In this document: piece by piece, positions 9,252-20,254 of the stretch | Position numbering within the stretch: the stretch's first letter is position 1 | How the letters are laid out: each line of letters begins with the position of its first letter | Assembly (NCBI GenBank): GCA_903819975.1 | Contig: CAIJFI010000007.1 | Location: 124,001 to 188,000, forward strand | Direction: 5' to 3' | Length of the DNA: 64,000 nt | Source: an uncultured Bacteroidota bacterium | GTDB lineage: Bacteria; Bacteroidota; Bacteroidia; Chitinophagales; Chitinophagaceae | Made by a program: the position numbers and the translations under genes | The notes under the pieces: model-generated | Database searches by the model: none | What the model saw: only the letters and a program-made list of their open reading frames with translations | Told to the model about the DNA's origin: nothing

Positions 9252-12200
9252 CTAGCTGCAACCCATGCTTGTTCCACAGTTCAAGCATTTGTAACAAGTA
9301 CCGCTACGAATAGTGATATGTCCACAAGTGCTACATGCTGGCGCATCGCTTTGCATGCTTTTTGCTGCTGCAGTTACATTATCCATTGAACCACCTTCGC
9401 TAACCGTTGCAACTACATTTGCTTTTGCTGCTGGAGCAGGAGCAGATGCTGCAGGCGCTGTTACGCGGATGCTACTTAATTCAGGCTTTCCCACTAATGT
9501 AATATCACTAGCGTCACCTAAATTTTCGACAGTTGGCTTGTCTAATACATGTACTAAATCGGTTCTGCCTAAATATTCATAAGCTAATGAACGGAAGATA
9601 AAGTCCACGATAGATGTGGTTGTTTTAATATTTGGATGATCCACCATACCTGATGGTTCAAACTTGGTAAATACGAATTTGTCAACGAACTCTTCTAATG
9701 GCACACCATATTGTAAACCAACAGAAATAGAGATTGCAAAACAGTTCATCAAGCTACGTAATGTAGAACCTTCTTTTGCTAGGTCAATAAATAATTCACC
9801 TAAGGTTCCGTCATTGTATTCGCCCGTTCTTAAGAATAATACTTGGCCGCCAATTCTTGCTTTTTGTGTAAAGCCACGACGCTTAGCTGGTAAGGATTTG
9901 CGCTCAACAATGCGAGATAACTGACGTTTTAAAACAGTGTCAGTTGAAGTATTCATACGCTTTTGAACTTCCTCTAATAATTCGTCAACAGTTAAGTTGC
10001 TTAGATCTACAAGTTGAGAAGCTTCATTTACTATTTCTCCCGCATCAGATGCATTCGCATCTTCTTCTGTTTTCTTTTTCTTATCAGACTTAGTACTTAA
10101 TGGTTGGCTTAATTTAGAACCATCACGGTATAAAGCGTTTGCTTTTAAACCTAATTCCCAACTCATTAAATAACAGTCAGCAATTTCTTCAACACTTGCT
10201 TCGTTTGGAAGGTTAATTGTTTTTGAAATCGCACCAGATAAGAATGGTTGACATGCAGCCATCATTCTAATGTGACCATGAGCGTGAATATATCTAACTC
10301 CTTTTTTACCGTTTTTGTTTGCACAATCAAATACTGGCAAATGCGCAGGATTCAATGCTGGAGCACCTTCTACTGTCATTGTACCACAAACATAGTCGTT
10401 TGCTTCGTCTATTTGATCTTCGCTAAATCCTAAAGCTTCTAACAAGTTAAAGCTCCAGTCTGCAAATACTTCTTCCTTAAATCCTAATCTTGTTAAACAA
10501 GCATCACCTAAAGTGAAGCGGTTAAAGATGAATCCAATTTCGAATGCAGATTTAGCTGCGTTATTTAATTTAGTAACTTCTTCCTGTGTAAATCCTTTTG
10601 CTAATAAAGAAGCATCGTTAATGTGTGGCGCACCTGCGAAGCTTGCATGACCTACAGCAAAATTTACTATAGCATCATTTTCCGCTTGCGTATAACCTAA
10701 GTTCTTTAATGCTTGAGGTACTGATTGGTTGATGATTTTAAAATATCCGCCACCAGATAATTTTTTAAATTTCACTAAAGCGAAATCTGGTTCAACACCT
10801 GTAGTATCACAATCCATTACTAAACCAATTGTTCCAGTTGGAGCAATTACTGTAGTTTGAGCATTTCTGTAACCATATTTTTCTCCTAATTGAACTGCAT
10901 CATCCCAAGCTTTAGTAGCCGCTTTTAATAAATAATCAGGAGTGTATTGTGCTTTAATTCCTTGTGGTTTAATTTCTAATCCTACATATGCATCAGCGTC
11001 GTATGCAGCTGCACGGTGGTTGCGCATTACACGTAACATATCTTCTTTATTTTCTTGGTACTTGTCAAAAGTGCCTAAGAAAGAAGCCATCTCTGCAGAA
11101 GTTTTGTATGCAATACCTGTCATGATTGCACTAATTGCACCAGCAATACCGCGTGCTTCTTCACTATCATAAGGAATACCGCTTACCATTAACATTGAAC
11201 CTAAGTTAGCAAAACCTAAACCTAATGTTCTGTAGTCATATGATAATTGAGCTACTTCTTTTGAAGGGAACTGTGCCATTAACACAGATACTTCTAATAC
11301 TGTAGTCCATAAACGAGATGTATATTCAAAACCTTCAACATCAAATGAGTTATCTGATTCGTCAAAGAATTTTCTTAAGTTAATTGAAGCCAAGTTACAT
11401 GCTGTGTTATCTAAGAACATGTATTCAGAACATGGGTTAGATGCATTAATGCGACCACCTTTAGGACATGTATGCCACTCGTTAATTGTAGTGTCATATT
11501 GAGTACCAGGATCGGCACAACGCCATGCAGCGTTTGCGATTTGCTCCCATACTTCTTTTGCTGGAATAGATTTCATTACACGACCATCGGTACGAGCTTT
11601 TAATTCCCAATTTCCATCTTCAGATAATGCTTTAAAGAAGCTATTTGGAATACGAACAGAGTTGTTTGAGTTTTGGCCTGAAACAGTTGCATACGCTTCT
11701 CCTTCATATCCATTATCATAACCAGCAGCAACTAATGCAGCTACCTTATCTTCTTCTTGTACTTTCCAGTTAATGAATTCTAAAACTTCTGGGTGATCTA
11801 AATCCAAACAAACCATTTTAGCAGCACGACGTGTCGTACCACCAGACTTAATTGCACCTGCAGCACGGTCGCCAATTTTCAAGAAGCTCATTAAACCACT
11901 TGAAGAACCACCACCAGATAATTTTTCGTTTGCTCCTCTAATTTGAGAGAAGTTAGTACCTACTCCAGAACCATATTTAAAAATTCTTGCTTCTCTTGTC
12001 CATAAATCCATAATACCCCCTTCGTTCACTAAATCATCGCTCACGCTTAAAATAAAACAAGCATGTGGTTGTGGACGCTCGTAAGCACTTGTTGATCTTT
12101 TTAATTCTTTATCAATTGGATCAACATAATAGTGACCTTGCGCTCCACCAGTAATACCATAGCTTTCGTGTAATCCTGTATTAAACCATTGTGGCGAGTT

Positions 12201-12608
12201 AGGCACACAAGCTTGATTTAAAATACTATATACTAATTCTTCATAAAATACTTGTGCGTCTTTTGTAGTAGCAAAATAACCATAACGCTCACCCCATACT
12301 CTCCAACAATTTGCCATACGATGTGCAACTTGCTTTACAGAAGTTTCTCTGCCTAGAGAACCATCCGCTTGAGGAACGCCAGCTTTTCTAAAATATTTTT
12401 GCGCTAAAATGTCCGTAGCAATTTGGCTCCATTGTTTTGGAACTTCTACGTTTGTCATTTCAAACACTTTTTCTCCGTTCGGATTTTTGATAACGCTATC
12501 ACGATAGTCGTATTCAAATAAATCAAATGGAGACACATTGTCTTTTGTAAATCGGCGAGAAAATTCTAGTCCTTTCTTCGCGGCTGTTTTTGTTTTTGGA
12601 TTAGCCAT
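9252..12608 (-). CDS. nrdJ: Adenosylcobalamin-dependent (class II) ribonucleoside-diphosphate reductase
   Basis: 1118 aa; [65 protein letters not shown]-terminal [27 protein letters not shown]. Confidence 0.95.
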   Translation of the reverse strand: MANPKTKTAAKKGLEFSRRFTKDNVSPFDLFEYDYRDSVIKNPNGEKVFEMTNVEVPKQWSQIATDILAQKYFRKAGVPQADGSLGRETSVKQVAHRMANCWRVWGERYGYFATTKDAQVFYEELVYSILNQACVPNSPQWFNTGLHESYGITGGAQGHYYVDPIDKELKRSTSAYERPQPHACFILSVSDDLVNEGGIMDLWTREARIFKYGSGVGTNFSQIRGANEKLSGGGSSSGLMSFLKIGDRAAGAIKSGGTTRRAAKMVCLDLDHPEVLEFINWKVQEEDKVAALVAAGYDNGYEGEAYATVSGQNSNNSVRIPNSFFKALSEDGNWELKARTDGRVMKSIPAKEVWEQIANAAWRCADPGTQYDTTINEWHTCPKGGRINASNPCSEYMFLDNTACNLASINLRKFFDESDNSFDVEGFEYTSRLWTTVLEVSVLMAQFPSKEVAQLSYDYRTLGLGFANLGSMLMVSGIPYDSEEARGIAGAISAIMTGIAYKTSAEMASFLGTFDKYQENKEDMLRVMRNHRAAAYDADAYVGLEIKPQGIKAQYTPDYLLKAATKAWDDAVQLGEKYGYRNAQTTVIAPTGTIGLVMDCDTTGVEPDFALVKFKKLSGGGYFKIINQSVPQALKNLGYTQAENDAIVNFAVGHASFAGAPHINDASLLAKGFTQEEVTKLNNAAKSAFEIGFIFNRFTLGDACLTRLGFKEEVFADWSFNLLEALGFSEDQIDEANDYVCGTMTVEGAPALNPAHLPVFDCANKNGKKGVRYIHAHGHIRMMAACQPFLSGAISKTINLPNEASVEEIADCYLMSWELGLKANALYRDGSKLSQPLSTKSDKKKKTEEDANASDAGEIVNEASQLVDLSNLTVDELLEEVQKRMNTSTDTVLKRQLSRIVERKSLPAKRRGFTQKARIGGQVLFLRTGEYNDGTLGELFIDLAKEGSTLRSLMNCFAISISVGLQYGVPLEEFVDKFVFTKFEPSGMVDHPNIKTTTSIVDFIFRSLAYEYLGRTDLVHVLDKPTVENLGDASDITLVGKPELSSIRVTAPAASAPAPAAKANVVATVSEGGSMDNVTAAAKSMQSDAPACSTCGHITIRSGTCYKCLNCGTSMGCS

Positions 12609-12884
12609 GGTCGTATTCTATTTTTAATAGGGTATTATTAGTTTTCCCTTTGAGGTTTCAAAAACCTTGACGGGTATACGAAAATATCCTTCTAGTTCCA
12701 CACTTCCTTGTCCGAAATATTAACAGCTGTGGAAAATCTATGTGAATAATCTGAAAGCCCACAATACCATTGAATTCTATGATTTATCCCCATGAGATGT
12801 TAGTTTCTTAAGAAAAAAAACTTCGTTTAATCTGTTTTTTTTGTAATAAATAAGAATGTTGCTTAGATATAAGCTTAAAAATGA

Positions 12885-12892
12885 TATTTTTG
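12885..12892 (+). promoter_or_regulatory. Predicted -7 element (TATTTTTG) for the GGGP synthase gene
   Basis: TAnnTTTG match about 40 bp upstream of the ATG. Confidence 0.35.
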
Positions 12893-12930
12893 GGCATTGA
12901 GTGAAGCGAATCAATTAATTAGGATCCACA

Positions 12931-13680
12931 ATGAAGCATACGATATACGATAACATTAGCAATGGCAAAGCGCGCGCCCACAAGGCTTTTGCAGTGTTAA
13001 TTGATCCTGATAAATTAAATGAAGCTGGATTATTAATGACCATTGACTTGGCCATTAAGGCAAATGTGGACTATATATTTGTTGGAGGTAGTTTAGTGGT
13101 AACTGATACACTCGATAAAGTGGTTTCAACCATTAAAGAAAAGTCTACAATTCCAGTGATTTTGTTCCCTGGATCTCCTGATCAAATTACACCAAAGGCT
13201 GACGCCCTTTTATACCTTTCGCTCATATCTGGACGGAACCCAGAATTGCTAATTGGCCAGCATGTAATTAGCGCTCCTTTTGTAAGACAAAGTGGCCTAG
13301 AAATTATGCCTGTTGGATATATGTTAGTAGATGGCGGAACTCCTACCACAGTTTCTTATATCTCCAATACCAACCCTATACCTGCTAATAAAAATGATAT
13401 CGCATCATGTACTGCCATGGCTGGTGAAATGCTTGGATTAAAGCTAATATACATGGATGCTGGCAGTGGAGCACTTCGCGCTATTCCAACTGCTATGATT
13501 AGCCAGGTTGCCAAATACATTCAAATACCATTGATAGTTGGCGGAGGTATTACTACCGCCGAGAAAGCAAAGGAAAACTGTCTGGCTGGTGCCGACATTA
13601 TTGTAGTGGGTAATGCCATTGAAAAAGACCCTGCTTTAATTAGCGAGATCTCCAATGCAATCCATAGCCTTAACAAATAA
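12931..13680 (+). CDS. Geranylgeranylglyceryl phosphate synthase family protein (bacterial GGGPS/PcrB-like)
   Basis: FAVLIDPDKLNEAG, DYIFVGGSLVV, LFPGSPDQITPKADALLYLSLISGRNPELLIGQHV, YMDAGSGA, VGGGITTAEKAKENCLAGADIIVVGNAIE. Confidence 0.92.
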   Translation: MKHTIYDNISNGKARAHKAFAVLIDPDKLNEAGLLMTIDLAIKANVDYIFVGGSLVVTDTLDKVVSTIKEKSTIPVILFPGSPDQITPKADALLYLSLISGRNPELLIGQHVISAPFVRQSGLEIMPVGYMLVDGGTPTTVSYISNTNPIPANKNDIASCTAMAGEMLGLKLIYMDAGSGALRAIPTAMISQVAKYIQIPLIVGGGITTAEKAKENCLAGADIIVVGNAIEKDPALISEISNAIHSLNK

Positions 13681-13684
13681 GTTA

Positions 13685-14425
13685 TTAAAAGCTCATCATC
13701 TCTTTGAACTTAACTGTTTGACGACGACTAATTTCAATTTTTTCGCCTCCTTTTAATTCTACTAATAAGCCTCCGTTAAAATAAGGTTCAATTTTTTCAA
13801 TCCAGTGTAAGTTGATGATATGCTTGCGATTGGCTCTGAAAAATACTCTTTCATCCAAACGATCTTCCAAAGCATTCAATGATTTTAAGATAAGTGGCTT
13901 ATGCGTGGAAAAATAAACTTTTGCATAATTGCCTACGCTTTCGAACAATCTAATTTCTTCTAATTTCACAAACCAACATTTTTCTCCATCCTTTACAAAT
14001 ACTTGGTCCGCTTCGGTTAAAGGACCTCGGCTGGTGCCCATTAAACTTGCTTGTTCTAATTGTATTTCGGTTTGTAATTTTTGAATAGCGTCAGCTAATC
14101 TTTTTGGATCGATTGGCTTTAATAAATAATCCAACGCATTTACCTCAAATGCTTTTAATGCAAATTCGTCGTATGCTGTTGTAAATATAACTCTCGGTGA
14201 TTTTTCTATTTCAGCTAATAAATCAAACCCTGTTTTGCCTGGCATTTGGATGTCTAAGAAAATCAAATCAGGCCTAGCCATGTCAATTTTTTCAACGCCC
14301 TCTTCTACATTACTCGCTTCGTCAATAACCTGAATTTCGGGATGTTGTTCTAGTAGTTTTTTTAACTCATTTCTCGCTAATCTTTCATCGTCAACAATAA
14401 TCGCTTTGATAGGTGTTATTGGCAT
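13685..14425 (-). CDS. LytTR-family response regulator
   Basis: Receiver domain IKAIIVDDERLARNELKKLL...DLIFLDIQMPGKTGFDLL...FTTAYDEFALKAFEVNALDYLLKP plus LytTR VFFRANRKHIINLHWIEKIEPYFNGG. Confidence 0.93.
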   Translation of the reverse strand: MPITPIKAIIVDDERLARNELKKLLEQHPEIQVIDEASNVEEGVEKIDMARPDLIFLDIQMPGKTGFDLLAEIEKSPRVIFTTAYDEFALKAFEVNALDYLLKPIDPKRLADAIQKLQTEIQLEQASLMGTSRGPLTEADQVFVKDGEKCWFVKLEEIRLFESVGNYAKVYFSTHKPLILKSLNALEDRLDERVFFRANRKHIINLHWIEKIEPYFNGGLLVELKGGEKIEISRRQTVKFKEMMSF

Positions 14426-14440
14426 CTTTTTCTTGTTTTT

Positions 14441-15553
14441 CTAATGAATTGGTATAACTAATTTTGCTGTTACTTGATTCGGCTCACATTGATATATTTC
14501 AAATAAAGCCTCTCCTCCATATAAAATATTTAATCGCTCTCTAGTACTTTGTAATCCAAATCCGTCATTTCCGGCAACATGTAAAACGCCTGTATTAATT
14601 ACTTTTAATACAATTTTATTGTCTTCAATATTTGAACTTATTTTTATAATACAATCTCCAGGTTGCTTGCCCAGACCATGTTTGATAGCATTCTCAACTA
14701 AGGTTTGCAACATCATTGGAGGCAAATGATTTTGAAGTGTTGCATTGTTTATTTCATACACAATTTTAAGGCGATCCGCGAAACGAATGTATTCAAGTGC
14801 TAAATAATCTTTTACAATAGCCAATTCCTTTTCCAAACTTGTAATTTCTACTTTATCTGCCTGTATGCTACTTCTTAATATATTGCTAAGCTCCGTAATG
14901 GCTTGTCTTGCGCGTTGTGGATCCTCGTCCACTAAAGCTCTGATACTATTCAAGGCATTGAAAATAAAGTGCGGATTAATTTGCGACTTAATAGTCTTTA
15001 ATTCCAACTCTTTAATTAAGGTTTCTAATTTTACTTTTTTAATTTCTTCCTTGTTTGTAAACTCTATGTAATGCCAAAGGATGTAAATAGATATCCATAC
15101 AAAAAAGATGGGCGTGTCTAATATTACCCCTAACAATAAACGTTTAATTACCCTTGCGCTATTCCAATTTGATACAATCGCATCAATGGAGAAAACGAAT
15201 GGCTTAATTGGATTTTTTGCTGCATCTCTACCTGGTTCAAACAGTCTGAATATTTCAAATAAAGCACTTGATAACAAGCTAAAAGAAAAAGAGAAAAACA
15301 ATACAAGTATAAAAATCTTCCACCATTGACTAGATGGCGTCGGAGGTTTTAATTTATTATATACCAATGTCTTTCTTAATAAATGTGTGAATATAATGCC
15401 CAGTAACACACTTACAAATATGCGTTCAATAAATATTAAGCTTAATTGCTTTTCTAAGACATAGGCAAATAGTACAATTGTTAAGGCATAACTTACCCAA
15501 CCTCCTATTTGACAAACCCAGTATATGGAACGTAGCTTTTTCATTGTATTCAA
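14441..15553 (-). CDS. LytS-like sensor histidine kinase
   Basis: Multiple TM helices, LKSQINPHFIFNALNSIRALVDEDPQRAR His-kinase motif, LQTLVENAIKHG; adjacent to LytTR regulator. Confidence 0.92.
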   Translation of the reverse strand: MNTMKKLRSIYWVCQIGGWVSYALTIVLFAYVLEKQLSLIFIERIFVSVLLGIIFTHLLRKTLVYNKLKPPTPSSQWWKIFILVLFFSFSFSLLSSALFEIFRLFEPGRDAAKNPIKPFVFSIDAIVSNWNSARVIKRLLLGVILDTPIFFVWISIYILWHYIEFTNKEEIKKVKLETLIKELELKTIKSQINPHFIFNALNSIRALVDEDPQRARQAITELSNILRSSIQADKVEITSLEKELAIVKDYLALEYIRFADRLKIVYEINNATLQNHLPPMMLQTLVENAIKHGLGKQPGDCIIKISSNIEDNKIVLKVINTGVLHVAGNDGFGLQSTRERLNILYGGEALFEIYQCEPNQVTAKLVIPIH

Positions 15554-15694
15554 ATTTACTCTATTAGGCCAGCTTTATTACTTAATTATTAGATTAAAGG
15601 CAATATGGCTAGATAAGTGGGGCCTTAGATTTTCGACTAAACTTTTAGCGGATATTTATGTTATTAACTTACTTTTACACTACAACTGTTTTGA

Positions 15695-17617
15695 ATGCAT
15701 TTTGAGGCTGGACCATTATTAAAGACGATTAACTCACCCGAGGACTTGAAACAAGTGTCCAGGGAGAAACTTCATCAGGTTTGTGATGAATTGCGCCAAT
15801 ACATTATTGATGTAGTAAGCGTGCAAGGTGGTCATTTTGCCTCTAGCCTTGGCGTGGTCGAATTAAGTGTTGCCCTTCATTATGTATACAATACTCCTTA
15901 TGACCAATTGGTTTGGGACGTAGGGCATCAGGCTTATGGCCATAAAATCCTAACTGGTCGTCGTGATCAATTTGTAACAAACCGCAAATACAACGGGTTA
16001 AGCGGGTTTCCAAAACGTTCTGAAAGCCCTTACGATACTTTTGGTGTTGGTCACTCTTCCACTTCTATTTCAGCCGCTTTAGGAATGTCAATGGCTGCCA
16101 AATATAAAGGTGAAGACAGAAAATCGGTTGCCATTATTGGAGACGGATCAATGACTGCTGGTATGGCTTTTGAAGCAATGAACCATGCAGGTGTTGCAGA
16201 TAGTGATGTGTTGATTATACTAAACGATAACTGCATGAGCATTGACCCAAATGTGGGTGCGCTTAAAGAATATTTAACTGACATTAGCACTTCTCCTACC
16301 TATAATAAATTTAGAGATGAACTTTGGCAACTAATGGGCAAACTTCCTATTGGTAAGCATTTCACAAGAGACATGGCTTCTAAAGTGGAGGCTGGATTAA
16401 AAGGGGTGGTTTCAAAAAGCAGCAATTTATTTGAGGCATTACAATTAAGATATTTTGGGCCAATTGATGGTCATAATATTACAAAGTTGGTTGATACCCT
16501 TAAGGACTTACGCGAAATACCTGGTCCTAAGATTTTACATATCCTAACTGTTAAAGGCAAGGGATATGAACTAGCCGAAAAGGATCAAACCAAATGGCAT
16601 GCTCCAGGGTTGTTTGACAAATTAACAGGAGAGATTATTAAGAAAAAAATTGAGACGCCTCAACCTCCAAAATACCAGGATGTTTTTGGGCATAGCATTT
16701 TAGAACTAGCGGAACAAAACCCAAATATTATGGGTGTTACACCGGCTATGCCGAGTGGTTCTTCGCTTAAATTTATGATGGATGCAATGCCTCATCGTGC
16801 TTTTGATGTGGGTATTTGCGAGCAACACGCTGTTACATTAAGTGCAGGCTTAGCAACGCAAGGATTAAAAGTGTTTTGTAATATTTATAGTTCATTTATG
16901 CAACGCGCGTATGACCAAGTGATTCATGACGTTGCCTTGCAAAAATTACCAGTTGTATTTTGTTTAGACCGCGCCGGACTAGTTGGCGAGGATGGACCTA
17001 CACACCATGGTTGTTACGATATTGCATTTTTTAGATGTATCCCTAATATGATTATTGCTGCGCCAATGAATGAACAAGAATTGCGCAACCTTATGTATAC
17101 TGCACAATTGCCAGAGATAGAATTGCCTGTGGTGATTCGCTATCCTCGTGGGGAAGGTGTAATGGTAGATTGGAAAAAGCCTTTTGAAAAATTAGAAATT
17201 GGCAAGGGAAGAAAATTAAAAGATGGGAAAGACATTGCAATTCTTTCTTTAGGTCATCCAGGAAATTTCGCACAAACTGCTATACGTAATTTGAGGGCAG
17301 AAGAAATTGATCCTGCACATTATGATATTCGATTTGTAAAACCTTTGGACGAAGCTTTACTACACGAAGTTTTCCAAAACTATGATAAGATTGTAACTGT
17401 GGAAGATGCAACGGTAGTAGGGGGTATGGGTAGTGCTATTTTAGAATTCATGAATACGCATGGGTACCAAGCTCAAATTTCAATTCTTGGAATTCCAGAT
17501 GCTATTGTTGAACATGGTAGCTTAAAAGAATTACACCATGAATGTCATTACGATGCAGCTGCAATTGCAAATGCTGTAAAAACATTATTAGGCAAGTCCG
17601 TTCTTGCAGAAGCTTAA
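15695..17617 (+). CDS. dxs: 1-deoxy-D-xylulose-5-phosphate synthase
   Basis: GGHFASSLGVVELSVALHYVYNTPYDQLVWDVGHQAYGHKILTGR, GDGSMTAGMAFEAMNHAG, EQHAVTLSAGLATQGLKVFCNIYSSFMQRAYDQVIHDVALQ. Confidence 0.97.
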   Translation: MHFEAGPLLKTINSPEDLKQVSREKLHQVCDELRQYIIDVVSVQGGHFASSLGVVELSVALHYVYNTPYDQLVWDVGHQAYGHKILTGRRDQFVTNRKYNGLSGFPKRSESPYDTFGVGHSSTSISAALGMSMAAKYKGEDRKSVAIIGDGSMTAGMAFEAMNHAGVADSDVLIILNDNCMSIDPNVGALKEYLTDISTSPTYNKFRDELWQLMGKLPIGKHFTRDMASKVEAGLKGVVSKSSNLFEALQLRYFGPIDGHNITKLVDTLKDLREIPGPKILHILTVKGKGYELAEKDQTKWHAPGLFDKLTGEIIKKKIETPQPPKYQDVFGHSILELAEQNPNIMGVTPAMPSGSSLKFMMDAMPHRAFDVGICEQHAVTLSAGLATQGLKVFCNIYSSFMQRAYDQVIHDVALQKLPVVFCLDRAGLVGEDGPTHHGCYDIAFFRCIPNMIIAAPMNEQELRNLMYTAQLPEIELPVVIRYPRGEGVMVDWKKPFEKLEIGKGRKLKDGKDIAILSLGHPGNFAQTAIRNLRAEEIDPAHYDIRFVKPLDEALLHEVFQNYDKIVTVEDATVVGGMGSAILEFMNTHGYQAQISILGIPDAIVEHGSLKELHHECHYDAAAIANAVKTLLGKSVLAEA

Positions 17618-17645
17618 TAATTTCCCTTTAAAATTGTTGTAATAA

Positions 17646-18521
17646 TTAATTCAAACTTGGATCAAAGTCGCCCTCCGCTTCAGTTCCAGGCTCGTCTTTA
17701 AACGCGTCTAAGTCGGCTTTTGTTTCCCATGCATCAAAAGTATCTACATGTCCAGGTTCAAGATCTTCTTCTCTGTTTTCATTCCACTCAATGATGAAAT
17801 TGTTTTTACCTTCTCCCACCATCAACTTCATATATTTTTGTTGAGAAAGCTCTAAGATTGACAAGAACAAGAATAACGCATGTACGCGATCCTCACAGAT
17901 ATCAAAAACTTTTTCAAATGAAACAGTTTTTTCTTGTGCTACTAAATCTAACAAATGCACTCTACTTCCTTCCATAGTGTAGTTGTAACGCACTACGGTA
18001 TGAACCGGCTTAAACTGACGATCCTGTAAACGCGTCATTACTTTTTCAAAAGATTTCATCAATTTGAATAAAGTAACTGTGTGTAATTCTGTTCCTTCTG
18101 CAGCTTCCTCTCCTACTAATGACATTTCTTTTTGAATATTTCCACGCTTCATCATTAGCATTCTCAAAGATTCTAAATCGGCCATTTGTACTGCTGCTTC
18201 CTTATACTTTTTGTACTCTAAAATTTTATCAATCAATTCTTGCCTTGGGTCAATCTCATTACCTGAAGCATCAATTTCTTTTCTTGGCAATAATAATTTT
18301 GCTTTAATGCGCATTAATGTAGAAACGAATAGGATAAACTCACTACTCATTTCGATATTCAATTTGTCTTGAGCATGTATAAAATCCAAGAAGTCCTTAA
18401 TGATTTTAGTGATTTGAATATTGTAAATATCCATCTCATCTCTTTCAATAAAGAATAACAAAAGGTCAAATGGCCCCTCAAATTGGTCCACTTTAATCGA
18501 ATAATTAGCATGCTGACTCAT
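17646..18521 (-). CDS. scpA: Segregation and condensation protein A
   Basis: YSIKVDQFEGPFDLLLFFIERDEMDIYNIQITKIIKDFLDFI, STLMRIKAKLLLPR. Confidence 0.93.
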   Translation of the reverse strand: MSQHANYSIKVDQFEGPFDLLLFFIERDEMDIYNIQITKIIKDFLDFIHAQDKLNIEMSSEFILFVSTLMRIKAKLLLPRKEIDASGNEIDPRQELIDKILEYKKYKEAAVQMADLESLRMLMMKRGNIQKEMSLVGEEAAEGTELHTVTLFKLMKSFEKVMTRLQDRQFKPVHTVVRYNYTMEGSRVHLLDLVAQEKTVSFEKVFDICEDRVHALFLFLSILELSQQKYMKLMVGEGKNNFIIEWNENREEDLEPGHVDTFDAWETKADLDAFKDEPGTEAEGDFDPSLN

Positions 18522-18623
18522 AGGCTACAAAGAAAAGCAAACCTCTCTAAATTCCCCATAAATAGGCAATTATTTATCCACTTTTAGGCAAAAATGGAGC
18601 ATCTTTGAGCAAATTATAATTGA

Positions 18624-19538
18624 ATGCACTCTAAGTGGACTAATTGGCTTGTTTTTGCCCTCCTTTCGGTGGTTTGGGGTAGTTCTTTTATATTAATGAA
18701 AGAAGGCCTTAAAGCTTTTACACCCTATCAGGTAGCATCACTTAGAATGTTATCGGCAGGAGTGATTCTACTTCCATTTGCTTACAAAGCCCTAAAAATT
18801 GTCCCGCGTCAAAAATTGGCCTTGGTAATCCTGTCTGGCATTTTAGGGAATTTTATTCCTGCTTATCTTTTTTGCATTGCAGAAACTCAAATTGATAGTT
18901 CACTAGCTGGTATCTTAAATTCTCTAACACCAATGTTCACGATCATAGTGGGTGTACTGTTTTTTAATGTTCAAACCAGCATGGTAAAAGTAATTGGAAT
19001 GATAATTGGCTTTATAGGATTAAGCTTTTTATTGGCAGCAGGAAAAGATGTTAGCTTGCATAATTTATCCTTTGCTGGACTCGTTTTATTAGCCACTTTA
19101 TTTTATGGCATTAACGTAAATATTGTAGGAAGATATATGCAACAATTAGGTTCTCTAAATGTAGCATCCATTGCATTTGCATTTTTAATAATTCCAAGCA
19201 CTTGTGTTTTATATTTTACAGGCTATTTTAATAATAATTTTAATGACCCAATTGTTATTCGTTCTTTAATGGCAAGTAGTTTGCTTGGTATAGTGGGTAC
19301 TTCCCTTGCAACCATATTGTTTTACTTTTTAGTTAAGCGTGCAGGCATTTTATTTGGGTCCCTTGTTACTTATGGAATACCTGTAATAGCTGTGGCATGG
19401 GGCTTATTAGACGGAGAGTCATTAAGTTTGATGCAAGTCGCTTGCCTAGGAATTATCTTATTTGGAGTGCTTGTCGTGAATCGCGGCAACTTTAATTTCA
19501 TTCCTTTTTTTCGGAAGAAAGAAAATACCTCTTTATAA
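18624..19538 (+). CDS. EamA/DMT-family transporter
   Basis: 10-TM pattern; LLSVVWGSSFILMKEGLKAFTPYQVASLRML; SLAGILNSLTPMFTIIVGV. Confidence 0.9.
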   Translation: MHSKWTNWLVFALLSVVWGSSFILMKEGLKAFTPYQVASLRMLSAGVILLPFAYKALKIVPRQKLALVILSGILGNFIPAYLFCIAETQIDSSLAGILNSLTPMFTIIVGVLFFNVQTSMVKVIGMIIGFIGLSFLLAAGKDVSLHNLSFAGLVLLATLFYGINVNIVGRYMQQLGSLNVASIAFAFLIIPSTCVLYFTGYFNNNFNDPIVIRSLMASSLLGIVGTSLATILFYFLVKRAGILFGSLVTYGIPVIAVAWGLLDGESLSLMQVACLGIILFGVLVVNRGNFNFIPFFRKKENTSL

Positions 19539-19551
19539 AATAATACAAACT

Positions 19552-19578
19552 AAAAGGCCCTCAATTGAGGGCCTTTTA
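19552..19578. terminator. Bidirectional intrinsic terminator between convergent EamA and frr genes
   Basis: aaaaggccctcaattgagggccttttat perfect hairpin. Confidence 0.75.
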
Positions 19579-19597
19579 TATATCTTGATGACTGCAA

Positions 19598-20161
19598 TTA
19601 AACGGTCATGATTTCTTTTTCTTTAGCTTCTAGGTGTTTATCCACTAAAGCAATGTGCTTGTCGGTTAAAGCCTGAATTTCATCTTCGGCACCTTTACAA
19701 ATATCCTCACTAGTGCCATCTTTTTGTAATTTCTTTACTTTTTCAATATGGTCTCTACGAATATTACGAATTGCCACTTTACTATGCTCTCCCTCACCTG
19801 CAGCTTTCTTATATAATTCCTTACGACGCTCTTCGGTTAGTGGAGGCATGAATAATCGAATATTAATACCGTCATTTTGAGGTGTAATTCCAATATTCGC
19901 TGCCATTATAGATCTTTCAATTAATGCCAACATATTCTTTTCCCAAGGCTGAATGCTAATGGTTCTTGTATCTAATACTTGTACATTGGCAACCTGGCTA
20001 ATAGGAGTAGGTGTGCCGTAATAATCTACATTAATACCTTCTAAGATAGAAGGGGATGCCTTGCCTGCTCTAATTTTAGAAATCTCGATTTCTAAGTGGT
20101 TAATGGCTTTTTTCATGCCACTTTCCGCCTCTGTTGTGATTTTTTTTAACTCCTCTGACAT
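19598..20161 (-). CDS. frr: Ribosome recycling factor
   Basis: AINHLEIEISKIRAGKASPSILEGINVDYYGTPTPISQVANV; VAIRNIRRDHIEKVKKLQKDG. Confidence 0.97.
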   Translation of the reverse strand: MSEELKKITTEAESGMKKAINHLEIEISKIRAGKASPSILEGINVDYYGTPTPISQVANVQVLDTRTISIQPWEKNMLALIERSIMAANIGITPQNDGINIRLFMPPLTEERRKELYKKAAGEGEHSKVAIRNIRRDHIEKVKKLQKDGTSEDICKGAEDEIQALTDKHIALVDKHLEAKEKEIMTV

Positions 20162-20180
20162 AATGAATTATTTGAGTATA

Positions 20181-20188
20181 CAAAGCTA
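20181..20188 (-). promoter_or_regulatory. Predicted -7 element (TAGCTTTG) for frr
   Basis: TAnnTTTG on the minus strand about 20 bp upstream of the start codon. Confidence 0.35.
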
Positions 20189-20226
20189 AGCAAATCATAG
20201 TATTCTGCATAAGTCTTTTTTTTATC

Positions 20227-20234
20227 TATCTTTG
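20227..20234 (+). promoter_or_regulatory. Predicted -7 element (TATCTTTG) for the transketolase N-half gene
   Basis: TAnnTTTG about 20 bp upstream of the ATG. Confidence 0.35.
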
Positions 20235-20254
20235 TCGCATAGACACAAAATACT

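Noticed and set aside
12720-12795. Possible replication origin because of DnaA-box-like sites
   Set aside because: Only three imperfect boxes and no dnaA/dnaN/rpmH or similar origin-associated neighbours; kept only as a regulatory suggestion
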